Shown: positions 1 through 11,600 of the stretch, piece after piece
Layout of the letters: every line of letters starts with the position of its first letter
Position numbering within the stretch: position 1 is the first letter of the stretch
NCBI GenBank assembly: GCA_027924585.1
Contig: BSBM01000865.1
Coordinates: 1,922,001 to 1,986,000, forward strand
From: Larix kaempferi
Taxonomy: Eukaryota > Streptophyta > Pinopsida > Pinales > Pinaceae
Length of the DNA: 64,000 nt
Reading direction: 5' to 3'
Notes under the pieces: generated by a model
What the model saw: only the letters and a program-made list of their open reading frames with translations
Database searches by the model: none
Told to the model about the DNA's origin: nothing
Made by a program: the position numbers and the translations under genes

Positions 1-304
1 TTCTGATATTATATGAAATTTAACATAAATGGCTTCTATGAAAGTGAACTATTCAAATTTTAGTTGCGGTACGATGCACTTAAACATAACTAACCATAAT
101 CTTAAACCTTAACACACATAAAAGCATAAATATCTATTGTTTGTGCATGTTGTTTCCCATCATTTCTCTTTCTTTGGCCATTTGTTGGTATTTTGTACTT
201 GGTATGGCTATATGTTGTTTTCTGGTGTGTTGTTAACTGCATATATGCCAAATTTTGTTGTATATTTGCTACAAAAAATTATCAGTTGTTGTACTTGAAA
301 TCAG
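1..304 (+). other. Probable intron upstream of the CPN60B-like last exon
   Basis: AT-rich sequence with no reading frame or repeat I can recognise. It ends in a plausible plant 3' splice site (pyrimidine-poor but ending TTGAAATCAG) directly before a frame that matches the end of chloroplast chaperonin 60 beta. I therefore read it as the last intron of that gene or gene copy; its 5' end lies outside the window. Confidence 0.45.
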
Positions 305-439
305 GTGGTTAGGTGTTGCTTGGATCATGTGGCATCCGTGGCAAAGACCTTCCTAACATCAGATGTTGTTTTGATTGACATAAAGGAACCAAAACCTGCT
401 ACTTATCCAAACCCCATGGATAACTCAGGTCTAGCATAA
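305..439 (+). CDS. CPN60B: Last exon of a chloroplast chaperonin-60 beta-like gene (partial, possibly a pseudogene)
   Basis: The frame starts after an AG acceptor and gives 44 residues ending in TAA. It begins [16 protein letters not shown] and ends with the PNPMDNSG tail. Plant chloroplast Cpn60 beta (the RuBisCO-binding chaperonin, a GroEL-type ring subunit that folds stromal proteins with ATP) ends with a VVRCCLEHA segment, an acidic VEIKEPE stretch and a NPMDNSGYGY tail, so the match covers the whole exon. Upstream exons with the ATPase and apical domains would lie before position 1. Odd points: the usual final GYGY is replaced by GLA, and a conserved glutamate-rich stretch reads [12 protein letters not shown], so this is a diverged paralogue or a decaying copy. 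No stop or frameshift occurs within the exon. Identity is by recognition only. Confidence 0.65.
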   Translation: MVRCCLDHVASVAKTFLTSDVVLIDIKEPKPATYPNPMDNSGLA

Positions 440-1899
440 GAAACATTTGATTTTGTGCCTATGTTTTCAATTATTATTTCTTCGAAAGAAGGGATTGCAT
501 GGGTTTAGCTGTGAATTTTATCTGATTGACAGAATATGCATTTGTTGCAGGTTATGGGTACTAGATACAAATATGACCAATAAGATGAAGAAAACAATTT
601 TTTGATGTTTTGTTTGGATATGAGGCCTTATTGAAGGGGGTGCTTTAATTAAAATTAATGATGTACATGACAAACATGACAGGAACTGTATTTCAACGAA
701 AAGAGATGAAAATAGAAATTTTGTATAAAGGGGATGGGTAGAGTATGGATCCTTGCATTTCTTTGGAAAGTGCTTTCTATTTGAATGGAAATTGTATGGT
801 TATAATATATTTGGGGTATGCTACTTATGAGTTGCATTTCCAAATGGAGTGTGGTTCTATTTATTTTTCTACTTGACCTCTTTTCATGTACCACTGAGTA
901 GGTTTATTTGGCTTATGATCATAGATATGGTTGAAACTTTTGTTCTGACTCTATCCATATTTCATCGTGGTACCTTAGTTCATCTCCATTACTATACAAG
1001 TGATTATAGTGTTATTGTGGTGTCCTCATAGATCATCATACGTCTTATGAATGGTTCCTTAGTTTTTGAGAGCTTTAAACATTTTTTTTAGGATTGAGAG
1101 AGAGAGTAAATAAGAGCAGTTTTGATAAAGTATGTGAGATAGGCGATGGCCCTTAGGAGATATCTGACAACTTTGTGTCTAGGTATTTAATTATTAGGAT
1201 GCAACAACATGCATGATGCATTTAGTTAAATTTTAGTGGATGCAACTAGATTATTATTTTATCTACATATTCATAGAGAATGCAATTAGATTTATTTCAG
1301 GAGTTGGGAATTATTTGTTAGATTTCCTTTACAATCTTAGTGGTTGGTTCATATATTTTATAGAATGTTTGTGTTATTTTCATAATATTGACATTCTATG
1401 TCTTGCCATCCCCTGGCATTGCTAAACTAGAAAATCAACCTATGTAATTTTACTTCCAAAGAGCTTTCTCAAGGATCCCTTAGTATTTGACCAATAAATT
1501 ATTGGTGGCATTTGCATTATTTGGGGACTTTGAATGGTCGCCGCAACTCCAGAAAGCGGTAAGTTAATTCAAGTTCAAAATATTGTGCTTGTAGAAAAAA
1601 TTTCCTTGTTCACATGGGTCAATAATATGCTTGTATGATCTTTGATAACCTTGTTTTACATGGTTACAAAATTGCTACATATCTTATTTTAGTAAGGAAG
1701 CATAGTTGCATCTACAATGTGCAACTTTGACATTCAAAGTACCCAACTAAACATGAATTTGTACATTTTAGAATAACTCAATAACTATTAAAGATGTGTT
1801 TGCTTATCTTTAATTTTATGCCATTTATTTTTTGAAAATGTCAAATTTATGAATTCCTTATACTAATGTTGTCTTCAAGCATGGTTTTTGTAGTATAGG
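440..1899. other. Non-coding stretch between the two host-gene remnants
   Basis: Likely begins with the 3' UTR of the chaperonin-like exon. It is AT-rich with only short open frames and no recognised protein similarity. A GCG followed by GTAAGTT at about 1556-1565 resembles a 5' splice site, but no exon upstream of it can be supported. A TAG/ATAG run just before 1900 could be the acceptor of the histidine-kinase fragment that follows. Confidence 0.5.
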
Positions 1900-2253
1900 G
1901 AGAATGTGAAAATTTTTGTTAGTGTCCATCTTGCACATGATATTGATGTTATAACAGATAGGATCTCTGGCTACAAAAAAAATGGTGAGGATCCTGCAGT
2001 AAATAACTATGATTTTTCCAATACCCTAAGTGGTTCATAAGTTGTAGATGGTAGACATGATTGGGAATCCTTCAAGGTATTATTTGAAACTGACGGGGAT
2101 GAATTATTTTGTGAATCCAATGGGAAAGGGAAGACTACAAGGTTGTCAGATGTTGTAAATCTTACAATTAGTGTGGAGGATATAGGGATTGGAATTCCTC
2201 TAAAGAATCCTTCTAGTAAGTGTAGAATATTTCCTAGAAATACACCACAGTGA
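1900..2253 (+). pseudogene. Fragment of a cytokinin-receptor-type histidine kinase (ATPase domain)
   Basis: One frame runs from GAG at 1900 to TGA at 2251. It reads ENVKIFVSVHLAHD, then NTLSGS, then RHDWESFKVLFET, then NLTISVEDIGIGIPL. This order matches the HATPase region of plant AHK/CRE1 cytokinin receptors: the (I/V)FV.VHLA strand, a TLSG segment, the SWE.F segment and the G1 box (VSVEDTGVGIP), which binds ATP. These ER or plasma-membrane kinases autophosphorylate on His after cytokinin binding. A TAA at 2038-2040 breaks the frame after TLSGS. Past the G1 box the match fades within about ten residues, and the F/G2 boxes and receiver domains are missing. No upstream exon was found. I call it a truncated pseudogene; an exon with a sequencing or splicing explanation for the stop is less likely. 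Confidence 0.6.
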
Positions 2254-2519
2254 AAATGCAAGGCCAACATATCCTTGACATTGATGTCTATAGTTTTTCT
2301 AGCTACAAATAGAAATACGTGGTTTTCCCTTTCCTTGGTATATATTTTAGGTGTTTCCTCCAAGATATATTTAGGTTCCTTAACAATAAGGGGTTGTTAA
2401 AACAATTGTTCAAGTTTTAATGCACTTTCCATATGGGGAACTCTCTTTATAAACCTGGCATTTTATTATTTTTTCTCACTTATATAATGTTTAATCATTT
2501 TCTTTATGGCTTCATGAAT

Positions 2520-3238
2520 TATCATTGCACCAATGAATCCCAAACCTGAGTATAAGACACAACACTATGGTCTTCTAAGATCCTTTTTCCTTTAATATTT
2601 ACCTTAGCCTTTCCTTTAATCTTTTTCCTTTTTCCTTGAAGCTCTTTCTTTTTCTTGTCGTAGCTTGCACGGTCTAGAGTGATATAATTATCTTCAAAGG
2701 TAGGAAGCTCCTATTACATGATATCCTTTGCAATAAACTTGTTATTCTCAATTTTTGTCAGTATCCAAGTAGTAAAGTTGTAAACATAATAATCAATTTC
2801 TATATGATTTACAATCTCAGTATGATCATTAGTATGTTTTTAAGATTTCTCTCCTTTGTAATCATTTGAGGACCTCTTACTCTTAGGGGATGTGAGAATG
2901 GAATGTTTTATTTCCTTATTATACTTCTTGGGGTCCTCAACACCATCCTTATTTATTTTCTTATTTCCTCCACCTCCAAACAAAGCAGAAGTATCTTTCG
3001 TGGTTGAAGCCAAGGCATTTCTAGAAGAATGTTTAGCATAGTTTCCTCTCCAACTAGCTCTAAATTTTAGACTCTACTTTCCTTTAGGGAGTTGCTTCAA
3101 AATGGATTTATGCTTCTCTTTCTCTTAGGAGGATCCTCTTCTTTGATCGTGTATTGGGGCTAATCAAGGTATAAACATGTGACCCGGGAAGGCAGAATTC
3201 TTTAACATACTTGCAGGGATAGATTTAGGAGCAAACAT
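2520..3238 (-). pseudogene. Unrecognised lysine-rich reading frame with in-frame stops
   Basis: Reading the minus strand from an ATG at 3238 gives a frame starting MFAPKSIPASMLKNS and staying protein-like for about 235 codons, with isolated stops: TGA after MFIP, several single TAG/TAA and one TAA-TAG pair. It is rich in Lys, Asn and Ser, with a short glycine run (FGGGG) and a basic segment (YDKKKKELQGKRKK). No zinc knuckle, protease or polymerase motif is present. It could be the end of a retroelement gag or a captured gene. I cannot name it, and the coherence of the frame is a judgement by eye. Confidence 0.3.
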
Positions 3239-4357
3239 TTTACCATTTCATTTATATTCAATACTGACATAATATATATACTCGAATCCCTCTACCTATA
3301 CTTCACATACTGGGAATTGTTGCTATAGTAAATGGATATCATGTGGGTTGTGACCTCTTCCCAAAAGGGGGTTGATTCCATAAATCCAAATAATAAGGGG
3401 GTTGATTCTAAAATAACTTGAAATAAGATTAAATTTTTAAATATTATAATGAAATCATTGAAAACCTAAACAAAGGGGAGAGAAGGCATCTAAGACATGA
3501 CCACAACTGCCACTATAGGAAGAAGGATGGCTCCTAATGGTTTCATTGGCAAGTGTGTGTACTTGTTAGTGAGTGTGTAAAGCCTGTCTAGGGCATGTTC
3601 TTGTTGGAAGAATCTGCTTTGAGGGTTGTTGCTTGGGATTCAAACCCCAATTTTTTTTCCTTTAAAGCATAAGTTTTCTTCCTCATTTTGTGCACCTCAC
3701 AACTTCTTTGTTCATGGTTATAGTATCAATCATAGTAGTGGGGATCGAGAGAAAAGAGGGAGTGCATGTATTTTCAAAAAAATGCATGCAAATGGTGAAT
3801 TAGCTATAGAAAATATTAAAATATAGATATTTGTAGTAGATTAATGCTAATCATTAAAGCATCAACCATATAGTACACAAATAACGTCATATCTAGCAGT
3901 TATGACTTATATCATTGTCATCAAATGATCAACCCTAACATCAACCTTCAAGTTTCAAGTTTCAACAAATAACATTTGTCAACAACAAAATGTAATAGAT
4001 AACATCAACCATGATATGAAAAAGGGAATAATGACCAAAGAGTTGTATTATGCAAACAACAGTTCAAACTTCAATTGTCATATAATGTTTACAAAAGAGA
4101 AATGATTATAAGTTATCAAAGCTAGATTCTAAACTCAAAAGGACAAATAATTATTCTATCTACTAAACTTTATTAAGGATATTGCCATGAGCCATGAGTT
4201 GGTTTCAGAGCATGAGTTTTCTGATTGGGTAGTTACACACATGGATTGAATAATGTGGCTCCAGATGAGGTAAGTTGTCTGCTAAAAAGGAGTTGTAGTT
4301 GGATCCTTTGGTGATTTATGTTATGGAAGAAACAAGTGACAAGTTTGATACAAAAGG
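3239..4357. other. Non-coding sequence left of the complete gypsy element
   Basis: AT-rich, with no supported gene. The last five bases before the element (4358-4362, TCACT) are the left copy of its target-site duplication. The sequence resumes after 17546. Confidence 0.5.
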
Positions 4358-5442
4358 TCACTTGTAAGGTCTCTCATCTTGAGCAAGTAGTTTTTTTTTT
4401 TTTTTTAAAGAAAATCATTTGAATCTGAAATCTTTAATCTTACCAAAGATAACTCTCATCTAAATCAAAAACTTATAAGTAATTCTCACTGTACTAAGAT
4501 GTAATAACAAATAACTGATTCTTAAACATAATTAAAAATTACACCAATTCCGAAATATAATTATGAAAGATGTGTTCACAAGAGTTCCTTTTTCTTATTG
4601 GAACAAGGTGTACATTTTCCCAAAATAAATATAAAAAGCATAAGTATAAATTTAAATTTGTATTCCAAAAAAAATACTTATTTAAAAGAAGAATTACATA
4701 ACTTGAATTGGTAATTCAAATACAACTTAAATTTGTATTGTAATTACAATTTTGACAAAAAGACTCGGTTAAATTTTTTTATTTTTCTTTTACACAATAT
4801 AGTGATGTGAATAAGAACTTCACTCTCATCACTTATAAAGAATCATGTCCCACTTATACACTCCTAGACAAATTAATTGTTAACCCATTATCACAATGAC
4901 ATCCATAACCAATTACAATCTAAGTGACTACATAAATACCACTAAATCTTCAATGATCTGTTATCCGCATAATATTTTAGTTAATTTGGATCTACCATAA
5001 AGTAGTACAACGATAGCATTTATATCCCACGTATATCATTTAATTGTTTTAAACTACCATCTAGCAGTGATAGAATAATATATATATATGAGCGACGTAT
5101 AATTTCAAGTGTTTGATCTACTGTCACACAATACATCAATAATATGTATATCCTGAGTATGTCTTGAAATGTTTTTTTTTTTTTATACATCGAATAACCA
5201 ATGCCAGAATATTATATATAAAGCGTAGAGATTAGATGTCTGATCTACCATAAAACAATGCATTCACAACATACCTTTATTGCTTTTATCTACCATATAA
5301 CAATACATGAGTATTATATCTGCGTATGTTTGTTCTATCATACAACCATACAACAATAGCACAAATTCATCAGTTAGGTTGTCCGATTGGGATTCCATTC
5401 TATGGCTGTCATAACCGAACCTAGCTGGCAGTTTACACAGAG

Positions 5443-5493
5443 AGGAGACGTGTTTCTACAGGAGACGTGTTTCTACAGGAGACGTGTTTCTAC
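5443..5493. repeat. 17-bp minisatellite, three units, in the 3' LTR
   Basis: Three consecutive copies of AGGAGACGTGTTTCTAC. The partner LTR has two copies at 14358-14391. This single unit accounts exactly for the 17-bp length difference between the LTRs, so copy number changed after insertion. Confidence 0.95.
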
Positions 5494-6845
5494 ATGAGCA
5501 TCAATTAACTAGAAGTAAAAGTCATGGGGCTGGTTAGGTGGGTTGGGCGGTATTTCAAATGTTAGTTCTACGATTGAGAGAAGTAAATGCATGGCGACCC
5601 ACTCATTGTAAAGTTCGCGACAGGGAGTAACACTAAGGGTTACCGCAGTTGGTTTCACAACGGACTAGAGATGCCATCATCGATTCTTAAGTCTGCAATA
5701 ATAATCTTTACTCGGCGGAAGTATTGTACCAGGGATGACGGTTGGTTCTAACGCTCGTCAAGTCTGCTGTTAACAAATTAAATGTTTGTTACCTCCTTTC
5801 ACGGATGATACCTACCCTGGCTGCGATGAGTCGGTCGACCTCCTATTCAAATGGATGGGTGTTGTGAAAGACAAACCGTATGGTATCTACTCATCTGTTG
5901 AACATGTTCACAAATTGCCGTGGCACTGTGATCCAACAAGATAGGGATATTCAGTCTCGGCGTAGGTAGATCTATACCCACCCTGCTATCGTTCAATGTG
6001 AAGTAGAGAGGCGCAGATCGGATTCCCGAAATCTCAGCAGATAAATCCGCCATCTCATTCAATCACTAGAATCCGAACTCTTTCTATCGATTTTACCCTA
6101 CAACAGTAATTAATGTACATACCAAATGTAGGACCCCTCGATCAATCACAGGTTGAACTGTAGTAGGAGTAGGCAAATTAAAAACCAAGCAAGACTTTTC
6201 CAGAGTACACCCTAAGCTAGCAGTTACCAGGATCGAGGAAAACGCGTTGGAGTTAGCAGTCTGGATGTAACGACTTGACAGAGGGTAGGTGGATCCACCA
6301 GTTGGAAAAGAGAACACAATCTCATCATTAAAGGTTTACAGTTAGAAAGAAATATTCCAATCGAATTAAACGGAGGCGTAAATCCCTGGAAGGCTGGAAG
6401 AGTATGCTGAACGGATCCAAACACCAACGAATTATATTCGCTTCAGGTAGATCGAGCTCTGCAATTGGCATACAAAGTCGATCTCTGTATTAATTCATTT
6501 GAACCATAAAAATTTAACTACAAATAATAGATCTTTAAATAATTCATAGACGGATCAATACGAAGTCCTGGAAAATCGATTTGTAATCTACTTGACAGAT
6601 CTACAAATAATTACATATTGGATGAATAAACAGTCATGAGAAATCGATCTACCTTTAGGGATCGAGCTCTGCAATTGGCATACAGAGTCGATCTCTGTGA
6701 TTGAGATTTTTCTAATATTTAATAAAATCATAGATCTCTGAGATTTATAAAATCAAATCTAAAACAGGAAACGAACTGACAGAGGAAACTTCTTCTGCGT
6801 TTTATCAAAATCATAGATCTGAGATTTCAACCGAATAACACAGTT

Positions 6846-6993
6846 CTAATTTAACTAAAACAGATTCATAACACAAACCAGATCTCTAATAATTTCAACA
6901 GAGAATTAATAATTCAGATCTAATTTAACTAAAACAGATTCATAAAACAAACCGGATCTCTAATAATTTCAACAGAGAATTAATAATTCAGAT
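6846..6993. repeat. 74-bp tandem duplication inside the LTR
   Basis: Two adjacent copies starting CTAATTTAACTAAAACAG, at 6846-6919 and 6920-6993, differing at a few bases. The same pair is at 15744-15891 in the other LTR, so the duplication predates this insertion. Confidence 0.9.
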
Positions 6994-7404
6994 CTACTTT
7001 AAATAAAACATAATCAAAGTTTTACAGAAATCTTACTTCAACGATTTTAAATAAAATTATAAATACACTAATCATATGAACAATAAGAACCTGTAATGGT
7101 CGCAGCTCCAATCGGAAGGTGAATCTCCTTGTTTGTCACAGCTCCACACTCGTCGTCAATCACCACAGTCACAGGCGGACACCTCGGTTAACCACCCAAC
7201 CACTCTGGAAGTACTCTTCTTCCTTCCAGACCCCCGAGCTAGTCGGGTCGTAGAGTTCACACACGTATTTCAGAAATTCAGCTTGGGATTCCCCTCCCAC
7301 CAGGATTTCTTAGCCAAACCCTTAGATAGCAGCAAGTCCTTGAGGCAATTGAAAATTACGACAATCGTCCAAATTATGGGCCCCTTACCCATTCCTTAAG
7401 CTTT

Positions 7405-7416
7405 CCTTATAAAGGG
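7405..7416 (-). promoter_or_regulatory. TATA-like box in the 3' LTR (minus strand)
   Basis: The minus strand reads CCCTTTATAAGG, a good TATA-type core and the same as in the 5' LTR. In this LTR copy it would fire outward into flanking DNA at 4362 and below. Position only; no expression evidence. Confidence 0.4.
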
Positions 7417-8643
7417 AAATCTCCTGCGACACATGTCGCTTCATGCATAATTAAATATTTTTAATTATTTAATTATTTAAAACACTCACCCATCCAAGTG
7501 TCAGTTTCTCAAGGAAGTGTACCTACATCCCTAAGATTGCTCTAGTTTGTCCCCCAGATATTTTAATCAGCTCCTAGCTTTTAGTTGACTAGGTGTCTAA
7601 TCTATTTTGCTCCTAAATAATAATTTCTATTATTTTAAATGCTCAACAAAATATAACTATTCATGTGCAAATGTCTTAGCTATTGTTATGCATTTGCTAA
7701 GTAATAATCTAGAGTTATTCTCCTAGGTTTTTATGCATTTTAATTTAACAATCAAATTCACTAGGATCACGGTGCCGCGTCGTTGGGCTCATGGTTCCTT
7801 AATTTTTAATTCTCTGACATGGCACCACTCCGTCGGGTCCAATCATCCAAGATTTCCATTCCTTGGCATGGTACCACCTCGTTGGGTCCTTGCGTCCATT
7901 CTTTCCGTTCTCGACAGGGTACCTCATCGTTGGGCCCTTCTGCCATCATATTTCCGTTTTGACTTGCGGGAACTCTTGTAGGGATTTTAGGAATCGTTAC
8001 CATCCATCCTCCGTCTACATGCTATCTAGGGACTAATGGCGCTGAGGAGTGAGTCCGTTCTCACTGCGCGCCCCTCAACTCGTACGTGACCAGCTTCGTC
8101 GTGGCCCACCTCGTACGCCCTCACGCATTCCTCTTGAGCAAGCGGATCAGTACTTATCTGCTCATGCGTGGTATTCTCGTCGGAAGTCGACATCGTCGTC
8201 GCTCCCCTTATGTGTGATTTACCCGTACTCTACGGCCCTTCATGTTCCTTTGTGTGTCCGTTGGTGAACCGTCTCACTTGTTTCTACACACACTTCTCAC
8301 AACAAGTTATTAGTAGTACTGTCCTCAATACTCATCATCTGATTTCTAAATCTAGTATTGTTAAACATTTATGATTTATTCAAACTTCTCATTCATCTAA
8401 TCAATTATACATTTCGTCAACAATCACATAATCATTGTATAGCTAGTCGTTAAGCATTATCCATCAACATAATCTTCCATAGTCATAGCTAATCGTTTAA
8501 CATATGCAATTATTCAATTTACATCAACAGTTCAAATACACATAATCAAAGATAAGGCCCAAAAGGTTATTTAATTAATGTTTCAATCGGTCGGGTCACT
8601 CAGCAGGTGCCCTCAATGTCTACAAAAGTCTAGGGGCACTACA

Positions 8644-8655
8644 TACACCCCTACT
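8644..8655 (-). other. Polypurine tract of the complete gypsy element
   Basis: On the minus strand the bases just upstream of the 3' LTR read AAGTAGGGGTGTA and then the LTR start TGTAGTGCCCC. A purine-rich tract here primes plus-strand DNA synthesis in LTR elements. The tract is short and contains pyrimidines, so its exact limits are uncertain. Confidence 0.6.
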
Positions 8656-8678
8656 TATTTAGAACTTCGTCCCGAAGT

Positions 8679-11600
8679 TCAGAATAAAAATGGAAAATTA
8701 CGACGCATCTCAGTTGCGTCCTCCCAAGTCGCAGAGCTTGGACTATAGCTGTCCCACTGTACTTTGACTTGATCAATCATACGGTGCCTAAGCTGCCGCG
8801 TTCGCTGGTCTAAAATCCGGATCGGTTCGGCCATCACGGCCCCGTCGTCCGTTATCTGCACATTACTCAAGTCAATGATATGTGAAGTATCGGGAACATA
8901 GTGGCGCAATACAGAAACATGAAAAACATTATGAATTCTACTTAATGATGACGGCAAGTCAAGACGATAGGCAACCGGTCCTATCCGTTCTGAAATTCTA
9001 AAGGGTCCTACAAACCTAGGCGACAACTTGGCTCCCTTTCCAAACTTGATAGAACTCTTCTGTGGTTTTACCCGTAGAAATACCCTATCCCCAATTTCGT
9101 AGCTACGATCAGTCCTGTGTGTATCTGCATAGCTCTTCTGGCGATCCTGTGCTTCCTTTAGTCGAGCACGAATCGTGACCATCTGGTCTTCCATCTCTTG
9201 TATCACCTCAGGACCAAGTAATGTCCTGTCCTCTAATATATCCCAACTTATGGGAGTCCTACAAGGTCTCCCATAGAGAAATTCAAAAGGAGCCATCTGG
9301 ATAGAACTCTGATAGCTGTTGTTGTATGCAAATTCTACCAAGGGTAGATATTCTTCCCACTTCTTCTGTTGATCCATTACATACATTCTTAGCATGTCCT
9401 CCAATACTTGGTTCACTCTTTCCGTTTGTCCATCCGTTTCAGGGTGGTAGGCGGTGCTAAAGTTAAGTTGAGTACCAAGAGCTTCTTGAAAGCTTGTCCA
9501 AAACCTTCCAGTAAATACTGATCCTCTGTCAGAAATAATTTTCTTCGGAATTCCATGTAGTCTTACTACTTCATTTATGAAAACTCGGGCTATCTCCGGA
9601 GCTTGATACGTATTCTTAATCGGCAGGAAATGTGCACTCTTGGTAAGAGTGTCAACGACCACAAAAATTGTGTCGTGTCTCCTGTTGGTTAAGGGCAACC
9701 CAACTATAAAATCCATAGAAATAACCTCCCATTTTGATTCTGGGATTGCATGTGGTTGCAGTAATCTGGCTGGGTGTCGATGTTCCGCCTTTACCATCTG
9801 GCATTCCAAACACTTCGCCACAAAACTTACTACATCCCTCTTCATGCCATGCCAAAAGAACAAAGGTTTCAAATCTGCGTACATCTTTTTTATTCCAGGA
9901 TGTGCTCTATAGACGGCTCGGTGAGCCTCAGACAATATTAAATCTCGAATTTCTTCATTATCAGGGACATACATGCGACGGTTATATCGTAATAAACCGT
10001 CCTTGTCCAAAGAGTACCCTTCAAACTTGGGTATCCTCATCTGTTCATTCTCCAACTCAGCTTTTACTTCATAATACCATGTGTCCTTCTGTTGTAGTGT
10101 CAAGATCTTTTCTCTTAAGTTGGTCTTTAATGGTATGACAGAGAATATCCTAGGTCTACGACTAAGTGCATCTGCCACTTTGTTCAAGGTCCCTTTCACA
10201 TACGTTATGTCGAAGTCGTATTCACTGAGTACTTCCGACCATCTTCTCTGTCTTGCATTAAGGTCGCTTTGAGTGAAGATGTGCTGTAAGCCACAATGGT
10301 CAGTCTTTAATTCAAACTTTCTCCCTACCAGATAGTGTCTCCATAACTTCAAAGCATGCATCACCGCAGTCATCTCCATATCATGGGTCGCATAGTTCTC
10401 TTCATGCGGCCTAAGTCTTCTGGACGTGTACGCAATTACTCTCCCATCTTGCATCAATACACAACCAACACCATCCTTTGAAGCATCCGTGCATACCAAG
10501 AAATCTTTATCCATATCGGGAACTTTTAAGATCGGTGCCGTAGTCAGTAATTCTTTTAATTTAGCAAAGGCCTCTTCACATTTCTCCGTCCAAATGAAAG
10601 GACGGTTCTTCTTTTGCAATTCAGTAATAGGTCCCGCTACTCTAGAGAAGCCTTCCACAAAACGTCTATAATACCCGGCAAGCCCCATAAAGCTTCGTAC
10701 CTCATGTACATTTGTGGGTGCCGGCCAATCCCAAATGGCTTCAATCTTGGCTGGATCTATAGCTATCCCTTCGCCGGATATAATGTGTCCAAGATAATGA
10801 ATCTCCTTCTGGAAGAATGAACACTTTGATAATTTTCCATAAAGGTGATTTTCTCTTAAACATTTTAAGACTATCCTCAGGTGTTCCTCATGTTCTTCCG
10901 GTGTTCTTGAATAAATCAGAATGTCGTCTAAGAACACCTGTACAAACTTGTCAAGGTGTTGTCGAAACACACCGTTCATTAGGTTCATGAATACACTGGG
11001 TGCATTTGTTAAGCCGAAAGGTACTACGACAAATTCGTAGTGTCCAAATCTAGTTTTAAATGCTGTTTTGGGGATATCTTCATCCTTGATCCTCAACTGA
11101 TGGTATCCCGACCTTAGGTCGATTTTTGAGAATACCGTCGCACCCTTCATCTGATCAAAGAGGTCATCTATTCTGGGTAGGGGATACTGATTTCTTACGG
11201 TCGCCTTGTTCAATTGACGGTAGTCAATGCACAAGCGCCAAGAACCATCCTTCTTCTTCACAAAAATAACAGGTGCTCCCCAAGGAGACACACTGGGTCT
11301 GATCAGTCCTAAATCTAACAACTCTTGTAGTTGAATTTGCAATTCCTTCAATTCAGGTACAGACATTCGGTAAGGAGTCCTAGCTATGGTTTCGGTTCCA
11401 GGTTTCAGTTCTATGGTGAAATCCAGTTCACGTTGTGGTGGTAGGCCAGGTAATGCATCAGGAAACACATCCATGAATTCTGAGAACAAGGGATGATTAA
11501 TTACTTCTACCTTATCTCCTTCCTTGTTCATTGCAATCACCGCATACAGTTGGCACCCTTTCCTCATGCTTTTCTTAAGTTGCATGGCCGATATCATTCT

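Larger units (their letters stand above)
4363..8643 (-). repeat. 3' LTR of the complete gypsy element
   Basis: 4281-bp direct repeat of 13278-17541, lying at the 3' end in element (minus) orientation. It contains three copies of a 17-bp unit (5443-5493), two of a 74-bp unit (6846-6993), and a 40-bp segment containing GAGCTCTGCAATTGGCATAC that recurs about 200 bp apart (near 6450 and 6659). Open frames inside it recur identically in the other LTR and look like chance. Confidence 0.95.

Noticed and set aside
5847-6427. Overlapping minus-strand frames, repeated at 14745-15325
   Set aside because: LTR sequence with no protein-like motifs. In element orientation they lie in the inferred leader and overlap one another.
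7133-8374. Several 60-90-codon open frames inside the long LTR
   Set aside because: The same frames recur almost base for base in the partner LTR (for example 16631-17272), have no recognised motif and overlap on both strands.
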